Shown: positions 55,929-64,000 of the stretch, one piece after another
Position numbering within the stretch: position 1 is the first letter of the stretch
Layout of the letters: every line of letters starts with the position of its first letter
NCBI GenBank assembly: GCA_963663775.1
Contig: OY760624.1
Span: 2,046,001-2,110,000 of the forward strand
Length of the DNA stretch: 64,000 bases
Direction: 5' to 3'
From: G963663775 sp963663775
GTDB taxonomy: Bacteria; Bacillota; Clostridia; Oscillospirales; Butyricicoccaceae
Translations under genes and position numbers: made by a program
Notes under the pieces: generated by a model
Told to the model about the DNA's origin: nothing
Seen by the model: only the letters and a program-made list of their open reading frames with translations
Database searches by the model: none

Positions 55929-56077
55929 GAAGAATTTGTTTTCGAAAATGCGCAAAATTTTTGGGTAAAATTATTTTATAGGACGAGCAGAGCTTTGGAA
56001 AAATTCTCATCATGCGCATTTTTCCAAAAACACATCAGGGAAATCGGTATAAAGCTCAAAAATATATATTAAAATAA
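55929..56077 (+). promoter_or_regulatory. Repeated regulatory block B (upstream of URO-D-like gene)
   Basis: Matches 53327-53475. GAAAATGCGCA at 55944-55954 and TGCGCATTTTTC at 56013-56024 are exact inverted counterparts, 69 bp start to start as in block A; TAAAATTATTTT and a TCAAAAA-TATATATT core are also kept. The 56078-56443 stretch is a long leader without a convincing gene. Confidence 0.72.
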
Positions 56078-56443
56078 GAAAAAGGTGTGAAATATTTATC
56101 ATAAATATACAAAAAAGACTTTGTGGTAAATTCACAAAACAGGGAAAGATGTCCCATTTGATGATTTGCATACTGATTTTGACTATGATAAGCTTATGGG
56201 GAGAAAGAGCAGAATATCATTTTATTGTCTAAAGTGCGCATGGAAAATGGTCTGTCGGCGCAGTCAATTTAACACCGTGGACACATGAAAAACGGGCATG
56301 TGTTATCGGTAATATCTGCAGGTTGGCGGCTTATGGACTGTTTTCGCCAATCGGACTGGCATCGATGCTTTAAGGCAGCACCAGATACAAACTAAACATC
56401 ATATGGAAGTCCATCTTGCGAGATGGAGCGGGAGGAACCTATC

Positions 56444-57763
56444 ATGAGATTCGATCAAGCAACGAACGGAAATGTTTTCATGCATGGATGGACAAAAGAG
56501 CAGTCCATCATGACGCATCATGACAAAGCCATTCTGCAGGAATTGGCAAAAAAGCTGCGCACATTGGCAGAACGTCCAGAAGAACAGGCGAAAATTGCGC
56601 TATGGTGCGACCATAATGATTTAAAAGAAACACGCCCCTTAATCTACATTGATTTGGAAAATGGATGGAATGAACTTTTGCCCTTGGAATTTACTTGCCA
56701 GTGCGAAGGCGAAATGGCACAGGAATGGGAAATGTGGCTGCACAAAGAGCTGATTTATGGTGAAAAAATTTGCTGTGATAAACCGCTCGAGGCAAAGTTT
56801 TATATTCCATATCAAGCGCAGAACACCATGTGGGGGGTTGAAAAAAAGGTCATCGGTGATGCACACAGCGGAGAAGCTTATACATGGGAAAGTCCGATTA
56901 CAGATGAAATGATGGAAGAAGATGTCGATTTGTCTGAAATCATTAAAACCCCGCAGATTACGGTAGACTGGGAGGCAACAGACGCCTATACTGCCATTGC
57001 GCACGATGTCTTCGATGGCATTCTGGAGGTCAATCGCCGTCATGCGTGGTGGTGGGGCATGGAACTGACGCATCCCTATGCGGATTTGCGTGGCTTTGAA
57101 AATATGCTGATGGATTTCTATGATTATCCTGAAAAATTCCATGAAATGATGGGCTTATTTACCAATGGGTATCTGTCTATGCTGGATGCACTGGAAGCCA
57201 AGCAGCTGTTGACACCAAACACGGGAAATTGCTATGTTGGCTCTGGTGGACTGGGCATGACAAATGATTTGAATCCGCAGCTGGCATTGCCGAAAACAAC
57301 CATGGACATTTGGGGATTTCATGAAAGCCAGGAAACAAGTGAAGTTTCTACAGAAATGTTCAAAGACTTTGTTTTGCCATATCAAATGCGCATTGCAGAA
57401 CGGTTTGGCATGAATTATTATGGCTGCTGCGAAGGCTTGGATAAACGGTTTGAATATGTCAGGCAGCTGCCGCGTCTGCGCCGTGTGTCGGTTTCTCAGT
57501 GGGCAGATATTTATAAAATGAGTGAAATGCTGCAGCGTGACTATGTATTCTGCCATAAGGTAAGCCCAACCGATATTGCGGTGCCGCAAATTGATGAAGC
57601 ATATATTCGTGGGCGTCTGCATGATTTGCTGGAACACTGCAAGAAAAACAATAACAATGTAGAGCTTATTATGAAGGACAACCATACAATTGCAAATTGT
57701 CCGGAAAATGCATATCGCTGGGTACAAATTGCACGGGAAGAAGTAAATCGGGTGTATGGTTAA
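56444..57763 (+). CDS. Uroporphyrinogen decarboxylase-fold protein (methyltransferase-like, function unknown)
   Basis: A 439-residue protein resembling the URO-D superfamily, which includes haem-pathway decarboxylases and the MtaA/MtbA/CmuA corrinoid methyltransferases. Seen: GMELTHPYADLRGFENMLMD, DYPEKFHEMMGLFTNG, a Cys-rich YYGCCEGLDKR that could bind zinc or substrate thiolate, RRVSVSQWADI and a late NCPENAYRWVQIARE. It is longer than HemE (about 350) and has an N-terminal extension with many Trp and acidic residues; no hem genes are near, so it is not a HemE. No corrinoid protein is encoded nearby. The ATG at 56444 follows GGGAGGAA. It is probably coregulated with the orphan sugar-binding protein. 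Confidence 0.75.
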   Translation: MRFDQATNGNVFMHGWTKEQSIMTHHDKAILQELAKKLRTLAERPEEQAKIALWCDHNDLKETRPLIYIDLENGWNELLPLEFTCQCEGEMAQEWEMWLHKELIYGEKICCDKPLEAKFYIPYQAQNTMWGVEKKVIGDAHSGEAYTWESPITDEMMEEDVDLSEIIKTPQITVDWEATDAYTAIAHDVFDGILEVNRRHAWWWGMELTHPYADLRGFENMLMDFYDYPEKFHEMMGLFTNGYLSMLDALEAKQLLTPNTGNCYVGSGGLGMTNDLNPQLALPKTTMDIWGFHESQETSEVSTEMFKDFVLPYQMRIAERFGMNYYGCCEGLDKRFEYVRQLPRLRRVSVSQWADIYKMSEMLQRDYVFCHKVSPTDIAVPQIDEAYIRGRLHDLLEHCKKNNNNVELIMKDNHTIANCPENAYRWVQIAREEVNRVYG

Positions 57764-57794
57764 AGTGCAATGAATACTCGCATGGGTGCAATTA

Positions 57795-57841
57795 CACCTG
57801 CAACAGGCTGCCAAGCAATGCTTGGCAGCCTGTTGCAGGTG
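57795..57841. terminator. 22-bp perfect hairpin after URO-D-like gene
   Basis: CACCTGCAACAGGCTGCCAAGC (57795-57816) pairs perfectly with 57820-57841 around an AAT loop. No T run follows, so it may be a factor-dependent stop or an mRNA 3'-end stabiliser. Confidence 0.65.
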
Positions 57842-57891
57842 CGCCGTTATAATAGGGTTGTATCTCGGGAGGGTTTTGTAGCGTTATTCTA

Positions 57892-57920
57892 TTGGAAGAA
57901 TCCCTAAAATGCAGTATAAT
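57892..57920 (+). promoter_or_regulatory. Promoter of DUF4349 gene
   Basis: TTGGAA at 57892-57897 and TATAAT at 57915-57920 with a 17-bp spacer. Confidence 0.75.
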
Positions 57921-57973
57921 GGGTATAGAACATAGGGTATAAACATATGGATTTACAGGAAGAGGGATGCATC

Positions 57974-58915
57974 ATGAAACGAATGTTTGCAATGCTGTTG
58001 ATTCTGATTGGACTTTTGCAGGTAACAGCTTGCGGAAGCAGCGAATCCGCAGATAACATGGCAATCAGCAGCGAAAGCAGTATGGCAACCGATACAGGAT
58101 TTTATCAAGAAGAAGCAGCATTTGATGAACCAAATGATTCTATTGCAGACCAAGCAGATGCAGCAGACAATGCTTCAGACAGAAAAATCATTAAATCGGC
58201 ATCGATTTCCATGGAAACCACAGAGTTTGATACAACCATAGATACAATCACTGCAAAAATCAAATCCACCACCGGATACATCGAGAGCTCCAATATCAAT
58301 GGGTTTGGCATCAACGCTGATAATACCCAGCGCCGCAATGCATATTTGGTGGCAAGAATACCAGAGGCGCAGTTTGATGCCTTTCTTGCGGCGTTGGAGG
58401 AGGTCGGCAGCATTACAGACCAGCAAATCAATGGAGAAGATGTAACAGAGCAGTATTTTGAAACCGAATCCCACCTGAAAGCACTACAGATTCAGGAAGA
58501 GCGGATGCTGGAATTGCTTTCAAAAGCGGAGCAGATGGAGGACATTCTGCTAATTGAGCAAGAATTGACAACATGCCGCACAGAAATCGAAAATTTAACG
58601 ACCAATCTAAAGCGATATGATAATTTGATTGCATACAATCAAGTTACACTGGATATTACAGAGGTCGCCCGCATCAGCACCGTAAATCCAATGCCAACGA
58701 CGTTAGGACAACGGATGGAAAATACCTTTCATTGGTCTATCAGTACGCTGAAAAACGTTGTGGAAACCTTGCTTGTGATGCTCGTTGCCATTGCACCATT
58801 TGTCATGATTGCCTTGGCAATAGGCGTTGTTATTTGGCGTATCCGAAAAAAATGCAGACGCAAAGGCACTACGGTATCGTCTGAAAAGGATACAGCGGAT
58901 ACAAACCCTAAATAA
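57974..58915 (+). CDS. DUF4349-domain lipoprotein
   Basis: A 313-residue protein. The lipoprotein signal MKRMFAMLLILIGLLQVTAC (lipobox VTAC at residue 20) is followed by an acidic low-complexity linker, then the DUF4349 domain: IIKSASISMETTEFDTTIDT, GYIESSNINGF, YLVARIPEAQFDAFL, ITDQQINGEDVTEQYFETES, a coiled coil (about residues 180-220) and a late transmembrane helix (VVETLLVMLVAIAPFVMIAL) with a basic cytoplasmic tail. It is thus anchored at both ends. DUF4349 proteins are envelope-associated with unknown function. ATG at 57974 follows GAGGGATG. Confidence 0.88.
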   Translation: MKRMFAMLLILIGLLQVTACGSSESADNMAISSESSMATDTGFYQEEAAFDEPNDSIADQADAADNASDRKIIKSASISMETTEFDTTIDTITAKIKSTTGYIESSNINGFGINADNTQRRNAYLVARIPEAQFDAFLAALEEVGSITDQQINGEDVTEQYFETESHLKALQIQEERMLELLSKAEQMEDILLIEQELTTCRTEIENLTTNLKRYDNLIAYNQVTLDITEVARISTVNPMPTTLGQRMENTFHWSISTLKNVVETLLVMLVAIAPFVMIALAIGVVIWRIRKKCRRKGTTVSSEKDTADTNPK

Positions 58916-58962
58916 CCCATTTGAGAAATGGAAGTCAATCCTGTATGTGCAGATGATGGCGG

Positions 58963-58990
58963 TTGCTTTTTTCGCATTTTTTAGTATAAT
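58963..58990 (+). promoter_or_regulatory. Promoter of ABC-F gene
   Basis: TTGCTT at 58963-58968 and TATAAT at 58985-58990 with a 16-bp spacer. Confidence 0.6.
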
Positions 58991-59045
58991 AGATTGACTA
59001 CATCTGTAAACCACTACACCAAATAGAAAAGGATTTATCATTGCA

Positions 59046-60602
59046 ATGAGTATACTAACTGTATCAAATCTGACCCATGGCTTTGGAGATCGGGCGATTT
59101 TCGAAAACATTTCCTTCCGCCTGCTCAAGGGAGAGCACATCGGACTGATTGGCGCCAACGGAGAAGGAAAATCTACTTTTATCAACATCATCACCCACCA
59201 GCTACAGCCGGATGCAGGCAACATCGAATGGGCACGCAATATCCGAGTAGGCTATCTGGACCAGCATACGGTATTGGAGCCGGGGCAGACCATCAAGGAA
59301 GTTTTGGATGCCGCATTTGGCTATCTGCTGGTACTGGAGCAGGAAATGCTTGCACTTTATGAAGCGATGGCAGAGCTGACGGATGCGCCGCTGGATGCTG
59401 CGATGGAGCGTGTCGGAGAAATACAGGACTTGCTCAACACAAACGATTTCTACATGATTGACGCAAAGGTCAGTGAGGTAGCGCAGGCACTGGGGCTGAC
59501 GGACTTGGGGCTCGAGCGTGATGTGAGCGAGCTGAGCGGCGGCCAGCGCACCAAGGTTTTGATTGGCAAGCTGCTGCTTGAAAAACCGGACATCCTCCTG
59601 CTGGACGAGCCTACCAACTATTTGGATGAGAATCATATCATCTGGCTGAAACGCTATTTGCAGGAGTATGAGAATGCGTTTGTGCTCATCTCGCACGACA
59701 TCCCGTTTCTCAACAGCGTCATCAATCTGATTTACCATGTGGACAACAAAGCGCTGACTCGCTATGTGGGAGATTATAACAACTTCCAGACGGTGTATGA
59801 AGCACGCAAGCAGCAGCTGGAATCTGCCGCCAAACGGCAGCAGCAAGAGATGGATTCGCTCAAGGAATTCGTGGCGAAAAACAAGGCAAGATACGCCACG
59901 CGCAATATGGCAATGTCCCGCCAGAAAAAGCTGGATAAGATGGAGGTGATTGAGATTGCAAGGGAAAAGCCCAAGCCCGTGTTCCAGTTTAAAGAGGCGC
60001 GAGCACCGGGTAAGTTCATTTTCGAAACGTCTGATTTGGTGATCGGATACGATGCACCGCTATCACGTGCGCTGACGCTCTCCATGGAGCGACGGCAGAA
60101 AATTGCCTTGACCGGTGCCAACGGCATTGGCAAAACCACACTGCTCAAAAGTATTATGGGGCTTATCCCTGCTGTATCCGGCACAGTCACCCAAGGGGAA
60201 TTCTTGATGCAAGGCTATTTCGAACAGGAGGTCAAGGCAGGCAATTCCAAAACCTGTATCGAGGAGATGTGGGAAGAATATCCCTCGTGGAATCAAGGGG
60301 AAATTCGTGCTGCGCTTGCAAAGTGCGGGCTGACCACGCAGCACATTGAAAGCCGTGTGATGGTTCTCAGCGGCGGCGAACAAGCCAAGCTGCGGCTGTG
60401 CAAGCTCGTGAATCGGGAAACAAACGTCCTATTGTTGGACGAACCCACCAATCATCTGGATGTGGACGCAAAGGCAGCATTGCAGGCGGCATTGCAGGCG
60501 TATAGCGGCAGCATTGTCTTAATCTGCCATGAGCCGGAGTTCTATCAAGATATTGTAAGCGATGTTTGGAATTGCGAGAATTGGACGACAAAGCTTATCT
60601 AA
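59046..60602 (+). CDS. ABC-F family ATPase (ribosome-associated type)
   Basis: A 518-residue soluble protein with two ATPase domains and no membrane segments. Domain 1: Walker A GANGEGKST, signature LSGGQRTKVLIGKLLLEKPD, Walker B ILLLDEPTNYLD. Domain 2: GANGIGKTTLLKS, LSGGEQAKLRLCKLVN, VLLLDEPTNHLD. Between them a charged helical linker (about residues 240-310, KQQQEMDSLKEF and MAMSRQKKLDKME) is the P-site tRNA interaction motif of ABC-F factors. These act on ribosomes as translation factors or protect from antibiotics; the sequence most resembles the housekeeping Uup/YbiT-like or YkpA-type group, but the subgroup is not certain. Own promoter and terminator. Confidence 0.92.
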   Translation: MSILTVSNLTHGFGDRAIFENISFRLLKGEHIGLIGANGEGKSTFINIITHQLQPDAGNIEWARNIRVGYLDQHTVLEPGQTIKEVLDAAFGYLLVLEQEMLALYEAMAELTDAPLDAAMERVGEIQDLLNTNDFYMIDAKVSEVAQALGLTDLGLERDVSELSGGQRTKVLIGKLLLEKPDILLLDEPTNYLDENHIIWLKRYLQEYENAFVLISHDIPFLNSVINLIYHVDNKALTRYVGDYNNFQTVYEARKQQLESAAKRQQQEMDSLKEFVAKNKARYATRNMAMSRQKKLDKMEVIEIAREKPKPVFQFKEARAPGKFIFETSDLVIGYDAPLSRALTLSMERRQKIALTGANGIGKTTLLKSIMGLIPAVSGTVTQGEFLMQGYFEQEVKAGNSKTCIEEMWEEYPSWNQGEIRAALAKCGLTTQHIESRVMVLSGGEQAKLRLCKLVNRETNVLLLDEPTNHLDVDAKAALQAALQAYSGSIVLICHEPEFYQDIVSDVWNCENWTTKLI

Positions 60603-60670
60603 TCTGCGGGGACGGCAGCGGTTTTTGCAGGATTGTTCCCACAGCATCTTTTGCAAATAGTATCGAAGAA

Positions 60671-60712
60671 AACGGGGTTACGCATATCGTCTTGCGTAAC
60701 CCCGTTCTGTCT
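60671..60712 (+). terminator. Terminator after ABC-F gene
   Basis: A 14-bp stem (60671-60684 with 60693-60706) and 8-nt loop, then TCTGTCTGT; the T run is imperfect. Confidence 0.75.
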
Positions 60713-60897
60713 GTCAGGATTGATGGATGCTGCAACAGGCAAATTTTGCGCATGGATAGATTTTATACTCGGCAGCAGAGAGATATTTCGCAAGCTGTGC
60801 TTGGAATGAGGAGCTGATGGTCTTGCCAAGGAATGATAAAACTGATATGGTAAAGAAAAGTGACGTACTGCGACAGAAAGGAACGATTGGGGGTTTC

Positions 60898-62811
60898 ATG
60901 AGGATTAGACCAAAACGCAAGACAAGACGCATCGTGCTGTACGCAATCCTGATATGCATTACGGTGTTGTTTTTGCTCGCAATACCCGAAAAATCAGCTG
61001 TTGAGCAGTCTGAAAACGGCAAATTTCAGTATCAAGTCGGCTCGCTGCAATTGTTGGCAGGCGAATGGGAGTTTGCATGGCATGCACTGTTGGATGCGGA
61101 TGCATTCAATGCCTATGACAAAAATAAAATCGCTTTGGTGCGTGTGCCGGATATGTGGAACAACTATGCCGAGATTCCGTGGGATACCTATGACAAAAAG
61201 GGGTATGGATACGGCACCTTTCGATTACAGATAACCGGGCTGGAAGCTGGCACGGAATATGGGCTGCGCATTCGGAACCTTGGAACAGCAGAAAAAATTT
61301 GGGCAGATGATGTACTGCTGCTCGAAAATGGTGCAGTCAGCGACAATGCCGAGGAGGGGCAAGGTCAATATAGCATCCACTATGTTTCCTTTGCAGCGCT
61401 ACAAGATACCGTAACGCTCATTGTGCAAATCAGCAACTATGAATATGCCAGAGGCGGTTTCTGGGTGCCCATCACCATGGGTGAGCAGGCAGAAATTCAA
61501 CGGTTATATGTCTATAATGTGGCGAAAACCTATCTTTTGATAGGGATATTGCTTGCCGTTTTGATTTTTTGCATTGCACTTGCGTTCAACATCAGAGAAA
61601 AAAGCGGGTTGGTGCATCTTTTTTTAGGGGCATTGATGGTGATTTTATATATCATGTCCACTGGAGACAAGCTGTTGCTGCAGTTGTTCCCTGCATTGAA
61701 TGGAAATGCCATTCGAATCCAATATATGGTGATGTATGCTGCGCCGTTGACCATGCTGCGATATGTCAATGCCGTAGTCAGTGGCACCAAACGATACATG
61801 CCATGGCTGCAAAAAATTATCTGGCGATATTCCATTGCCATGCTGATTGCCACATGGACACTGCCGATTGCCCGCATAACAGAAATTACATATATAGGGA
61901 ATTTCCTCGCCACGGCCATCGCCCTGTTCACGCTGGCGGTTCTCATCCTGGAGGCAGTGCGCTATCAAGAAGAGGTTGCAGTGCTGATTATTGCACTCTA
62001 CCTCCTTGGGCTGGGGGGTGTTCATGATTGTTTATACAGTGCGGTTGTAATTTATTCTACCTTTGGGGAATTGATTTCCATCACTTATGTGGGGTTCAGT
62101 ATTTTAGTGACCATGCATTTTGCCATGCATATCAAAAAAGCGTATGATATTTCCAAAAAAGTACCTGCCTTGGAGCAAGCGTACTTGAATGCGCAAATCA
62201 AACCACACTTTTTGTTCAATACCCTAAATTCCATTGTGTCCCTCATCGACAGCAACCCTGAAAAGGCGGAGGATATGACCATTCAGCTTTCCCGCCATTT
62301 TCGGCACATTATGGGGTTTGAGAATTTGCAAAAGACAATCTCGATTACACAGGAGTTGGAGATGTTAAACACCTATATCCGTATAGAACGCATTCGCTTT
62401 CCGCAATTGCGCATTGAACTGCAGTATGATGCGGCATTGCTGTTTGATATTCCGCCATTTACCCTGCAGCCACTGGTGGAAAATGCAATCAAGTACGGGA
62501 CACGAAACACCGCACAGCAAGAATATATCGAGGTCAGCATTCAAAGGCGGGAAAACGGCATTGTCGTGCAGGTCAGCGACAACGGAAAAGGGGTTTCCCA
62601 AGAAACCTTGCAGCAGCTGCGGTCTGCCCTGCGGTTTGGAGAACGAGAACCCGCTGCGGCTGACAAGGCGCACATTGGACTTTATAACGTCAACCTGCGT
62701 TTGAAAAACAGTTTGGGGGTCGAGCTTTGCTTGGAAAGTGAGCTGGATAACGGATTTTCTGTTTGGTTTTGTATTGCAGCCACGGATGGAAAGAGGGGAA
62801 CGATAGAATGA
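60898..62811 (+). CDS. 7TM-DISM sensor histidine kinase, LytS/YpdA-like catalytic domain
   Basis: A 637-residue membrane sensor. After a first helix (IVLYAILICITVLFLLAI) comes a carbohydrate-binding-like extracellular domain (about residues 35-210: LLAGEWEFAWHALL, YGYGTFRLQITGLEAGTEYG), seven helices (about 215-405), and a His_kinase domain with AQIKPHFLFNTLNSIVSLID, the phosphoacceptor His near residue 436, then a HATPase domain with LVENAIKYG and DNGKGVS. The architecture matches 7TMR-DISM receptors. It signals to the response regulator, which overlaps by 4 bp. The start is uncertain: 60817 and 60847 are in-frame alternatives, and the ATG at 60898 begins the membrane anchor. Confidence 0.9.
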   Translation: MRIRPKRKTRRIVLYAILICITVLFLLAIPEKSAVEQSENGKFQYQVGSLQLLAGEWEFAWHALLDADAFNAYDKNKIALVRVPDMWNNYAEIPWDTYDKKGYGYGTFRLQITGLEAGTEYGLRIRNLGTAEKIWADDVLLLENGAVSDNAEEGQGQYSIHYVSFAALQDTVTLIVQISNYEYARGGFWVPITMGEQAEIQRLYVYNVAKTYLLIGILLAVLIFCIALAFNIREKSGLVHLFLGALMVILYIMSTGDKLLLQLFPALNGNAIRIQYMVMYAAPLTMLRYVNAVVSGTKRYMPWLQKIIWRYSIAMLIATWTLPIARITEITYIGNFLATAIALFTLAVLILEAVRYQEEVAVLIIALYLLGLGGVHDCLYSAVVIYSTFGELISITYVGFSILVTMHFAMHIKKAYDISKKVPALEQAYLNAQIKPHFLFNTLNSIVSLIDSNPEKAEDMTIQLSRHFRHIMGFENLQKTISITQELEMLNTYIRIERIRFPQLRIELQYDAALLFDIPPFTLQPLVENAIKYGTRNTAQQEYIEVSIQRRENGIVVQVSDNGKGVSQETLQQLRSALRFGEREPAAADKAHIGLYNVNLRLKNSLGVELCLESELDNGFSVWFCIAATDGKRGTIE

Positions 62812-63755
62812 ACGTTGTAATTGTAGATGATGAACCGCTGGCGATTGATATTTTGGTGCGTAAGCTTGGAAAAATCCAAAACATTGTTGTTGTGCAAACC
62901 TTTACAGATGCAAGGCACGCATTGCAAGCCATTCCGAATTTAACGGTTGACTTGGCTTTTTTAGATATGGAAATGCCGGGTATCTCTGGCGTAGAGCTGG
63001 CAAAACAGCTGCAAAAGCAGTGCGCACAGCTGGAATTCATTTTTGTAACGGCGTTTCAGCAATATGCTGTGGAGGCATTTCATTTGCATGCACTGCATTA
63101 TTTGCTCAAACCCATCAATCAAGAGGATTTGCAGGAAGCACTGCGCAGAATGCCTGCAATAGCGGAAACAAGCAAGGATGCCCATCTGCCGATGGCATAT
63201 TGCTTCGGGGCATTTCATTGCATCGACCAAACCGGCAAACGACTGCATTGGAGCTCTGTGAAAACAGAGGAGTTGTTTTCTATTTTACTGCTCTATGAAA
63301 AAGAAGGGGTTGAAAAATGGCGATTGTCCGAATGGCTCTGGTCGGAAGCCACACCGGACAAGGCGATACAGAATGTATATACTACGGTTTCTCGTTTGAA
63401 AAAAACCTTGCAGCAGCACCAGTTCACCTGCAAAATCTCCAATATGAACGGCATTTACAGCTTGGACCGCGGCAACATGAACTGCGATTATGCACAATAC
63501 AGGCAGATGAAGCCACGGCTTTTAAAGCAGGAACTGGATGTGAACGCTGTAAAAGATGCAGAACAATGTTTGTTATTGTTGCACAATAACTTGATGGATG
63601 GGCGAGATTATCCTTGGGCACGAGAGAAAGCCTATCAGCTTGCGATGGAGCAGGAGATGCTTCTCCAGCGGCTGTTAGAGTACTATGAACGCATCGAAAG
63701 CCCCAAATCCAATGATATTCTCCGAAAAATAAATGCCCTTTATGAGGATGCATAA
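62808..63755 (+). CDS. Response regulator with SARP-like DNA-binding/BTAD output domain
   Basis: A 315-residue regulator. The receiver domain has VVIVDDEPLAIDILVRKL, the phosphoacceptor Asp in LAFLDMEMPGISG (about residue 55), and FVTAFQQYAVEAF with the LKPI lysine. Residues about 145-215 form a winged-helix of the SARP/OmpR type (LFSILLLYEKEGVEKWRLSE, NVYTTVSRLKKTLQQHQFT), followed by a helical BTAD-like region. The usual LytTR output domain expected for LytS-like kinases is absent. The ATG at 62808 overlaps the kinase stop (ATGA), so the pair is coupled. The target may be the secreted-protein gene downstream. Confidence 0.9.
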   Translation: MNVVIVDDEPLAIDILVRKLGKIQNIVVVQTFTDARHALQAIPNLTVDLAFLDMEMPGISGVELAKQLQKQCAQLEFIFVTAFQQYAVEAFHLHALHYLLKPINQEDLQEALRRMPAIAETSKDAHLPMAYCFGAFHCIDQTGKRLHWSSVKTEELFSILLLYEKEGVEKWRLSEWLWSEATPDKAIQNVYTTVSRLKKTLQQHQFTCKISNMNGIYSLDRGNMNCDYAQYRQMKPRLLKQELDVNAVKDAEQCLLLLHNNLMDGRDYPWAREKAYQLAMEQEMLLQRLLEYYERIESPKSNDILRKINALYEDA

Positions 63756-63923
63756 CACAACCGCTGTTTCTTTGTAAAATTGCTTCTGGATGGCATCAGG
63801 TGGCAGGCGGCAGACGAGCCGCTCACCCGTGTCAGAAATTTGTAAGATTGCGCTGTTATACTAAAATAAGATGGGGAATACCATTGCATAATCTTACATT
63901 TACAAAAAAAGGAGTGCAAAGAA
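63756..63923. promoter_or_regulatory. Intergenic region with likely promoter
   Basis: Contains TTATACT near 63857 as a possible -10 and AAAGGAG at 63908-63914 before the next start. Confidence 0.4.
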
Positions 63924-64000
63924 ATGAGGAAACGATTTTTGGCGGCATTTTTATCCCTGCTCATGGTGATAGGGATGCTACCGCAAACAACCCTTTGGGC
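63924..64000 (+). CDS. Secreted protein, N-terminal fragment
   Basis: Only the first 25 codons are in the window. They encode a classical Sec signal peptide: MRKRF, a hydrophobic core LAAFLSLLMVIGML and a polar PQTTLW stretch. AAAGGAG lies about 9 nt upstream of the ATG. The identity cannot be told. Its position just after a two-component pair makes it a possible target. Confidence 0.7.
   Translation, partial: MRKRFLAAFLSLLMVIGMLPQTTLW

Noticed and set aside
56078..56443. Riboswitch in the long leader of the URO-D-like gene
   Set aside because: I looked for cobalamin and SAM consensus elements and did not find them; a 45-codon open stretch there has no start signal.

Overview
The window is chromosomal DNA from an anaerobic, endospore-forming, low-to-mid GC Gram-positive bacterium of the class Clostridia. 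Seen directly: sporulation sigma-G, the clostridial SCIFF peptide and its radical SAM maturase, strong AGGAGG-type ribosome binding sites, TTGACA/TATAAT promoters, an S-box (SAM-I) riboswitch and a complete 16S-tRNA-23S rRNA operon. From memory the 16S signature resembles Butyricicoccus/Agathobaculum-type Oscillospirales; that genus-level guess was not checked.

Layout. 0-15 kb is mostly core: a partial HD-GYP response regulator; yajC, a small membrane protein, scfA and scfB; a ProC-like protein; a large 2-hydroxyacyl-CoA dehydratase activase locus split by an apparent one-base frameshift; azlCD; riboswitch-controlled metK; a nitrilase-family amidase; sigG with a probable sigma-F promoter; and a Na/phosphate symporter. 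15.3-18 kb is a small accessory island: an IS30-family element, unknown short genes, a frameshifted gene and a lone IS30-type HTH protein. 18.1-24.8 kb is the rRNA operon with tandem promoters, tRNA-Ala and tRNA-Ile in the spacer, distal tRNA-Lys and tRNA-Glu, a 5S with its own promoter, a duplicated and interrupted tRNA-Asn copy, and an intact tRNA-Asn.

25-33 kb: an aldo/keto reductase behind a MerR-type 19-bp-spacer promoter, then a nickel operon (larMN, larQ, larO, larE, larB, larC) for uptake of nickel and synthesis of the nickel-pincer cofactor of lactate racemase. larO has an in-frame TAG and no larA lies nearby. An MFS exporter follows.

33-42 kb: a carbohydrate locus with an AraC regulator, a ribose-type ABC importer (binding protein, ATPase, permease), a TIM-barrel isomerase and two Gfo/Idh/MocA dehydrogenases. 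The two transport promoters share a conserved block, so they probably form one regulon. 42-51 kb: an HxlR/flavin-type pair, then a hexuronate/aldonate locus (uxuB, uxuA, GntR regulator, zinc dehydrogenase, TRAP transporter dctPQM) that fits L-gulonate or a related sugar acid entering the mannonate pathway.

51-58 kb is the least familiar part: a BCCT transporter, an orphan sugar-type binding protein, an AraC regulator and a uroporphyrinogen-decarboxylase-fold protein. The binding protein and the URO-D-like gene are preceded by the same ~150-bp promoter block, each carrying two inverted operator-like sites at exactly 69 bp spacing. 58-64 kb holds a DUF4349 lipoprotein, an ABC-F ATPase, a 7TM sensor kinase with a SARP-like response regulator, and the start of a secreted protein. 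Strong hairpins without a good U-tract recur between genes, especially after binding-protein genes.
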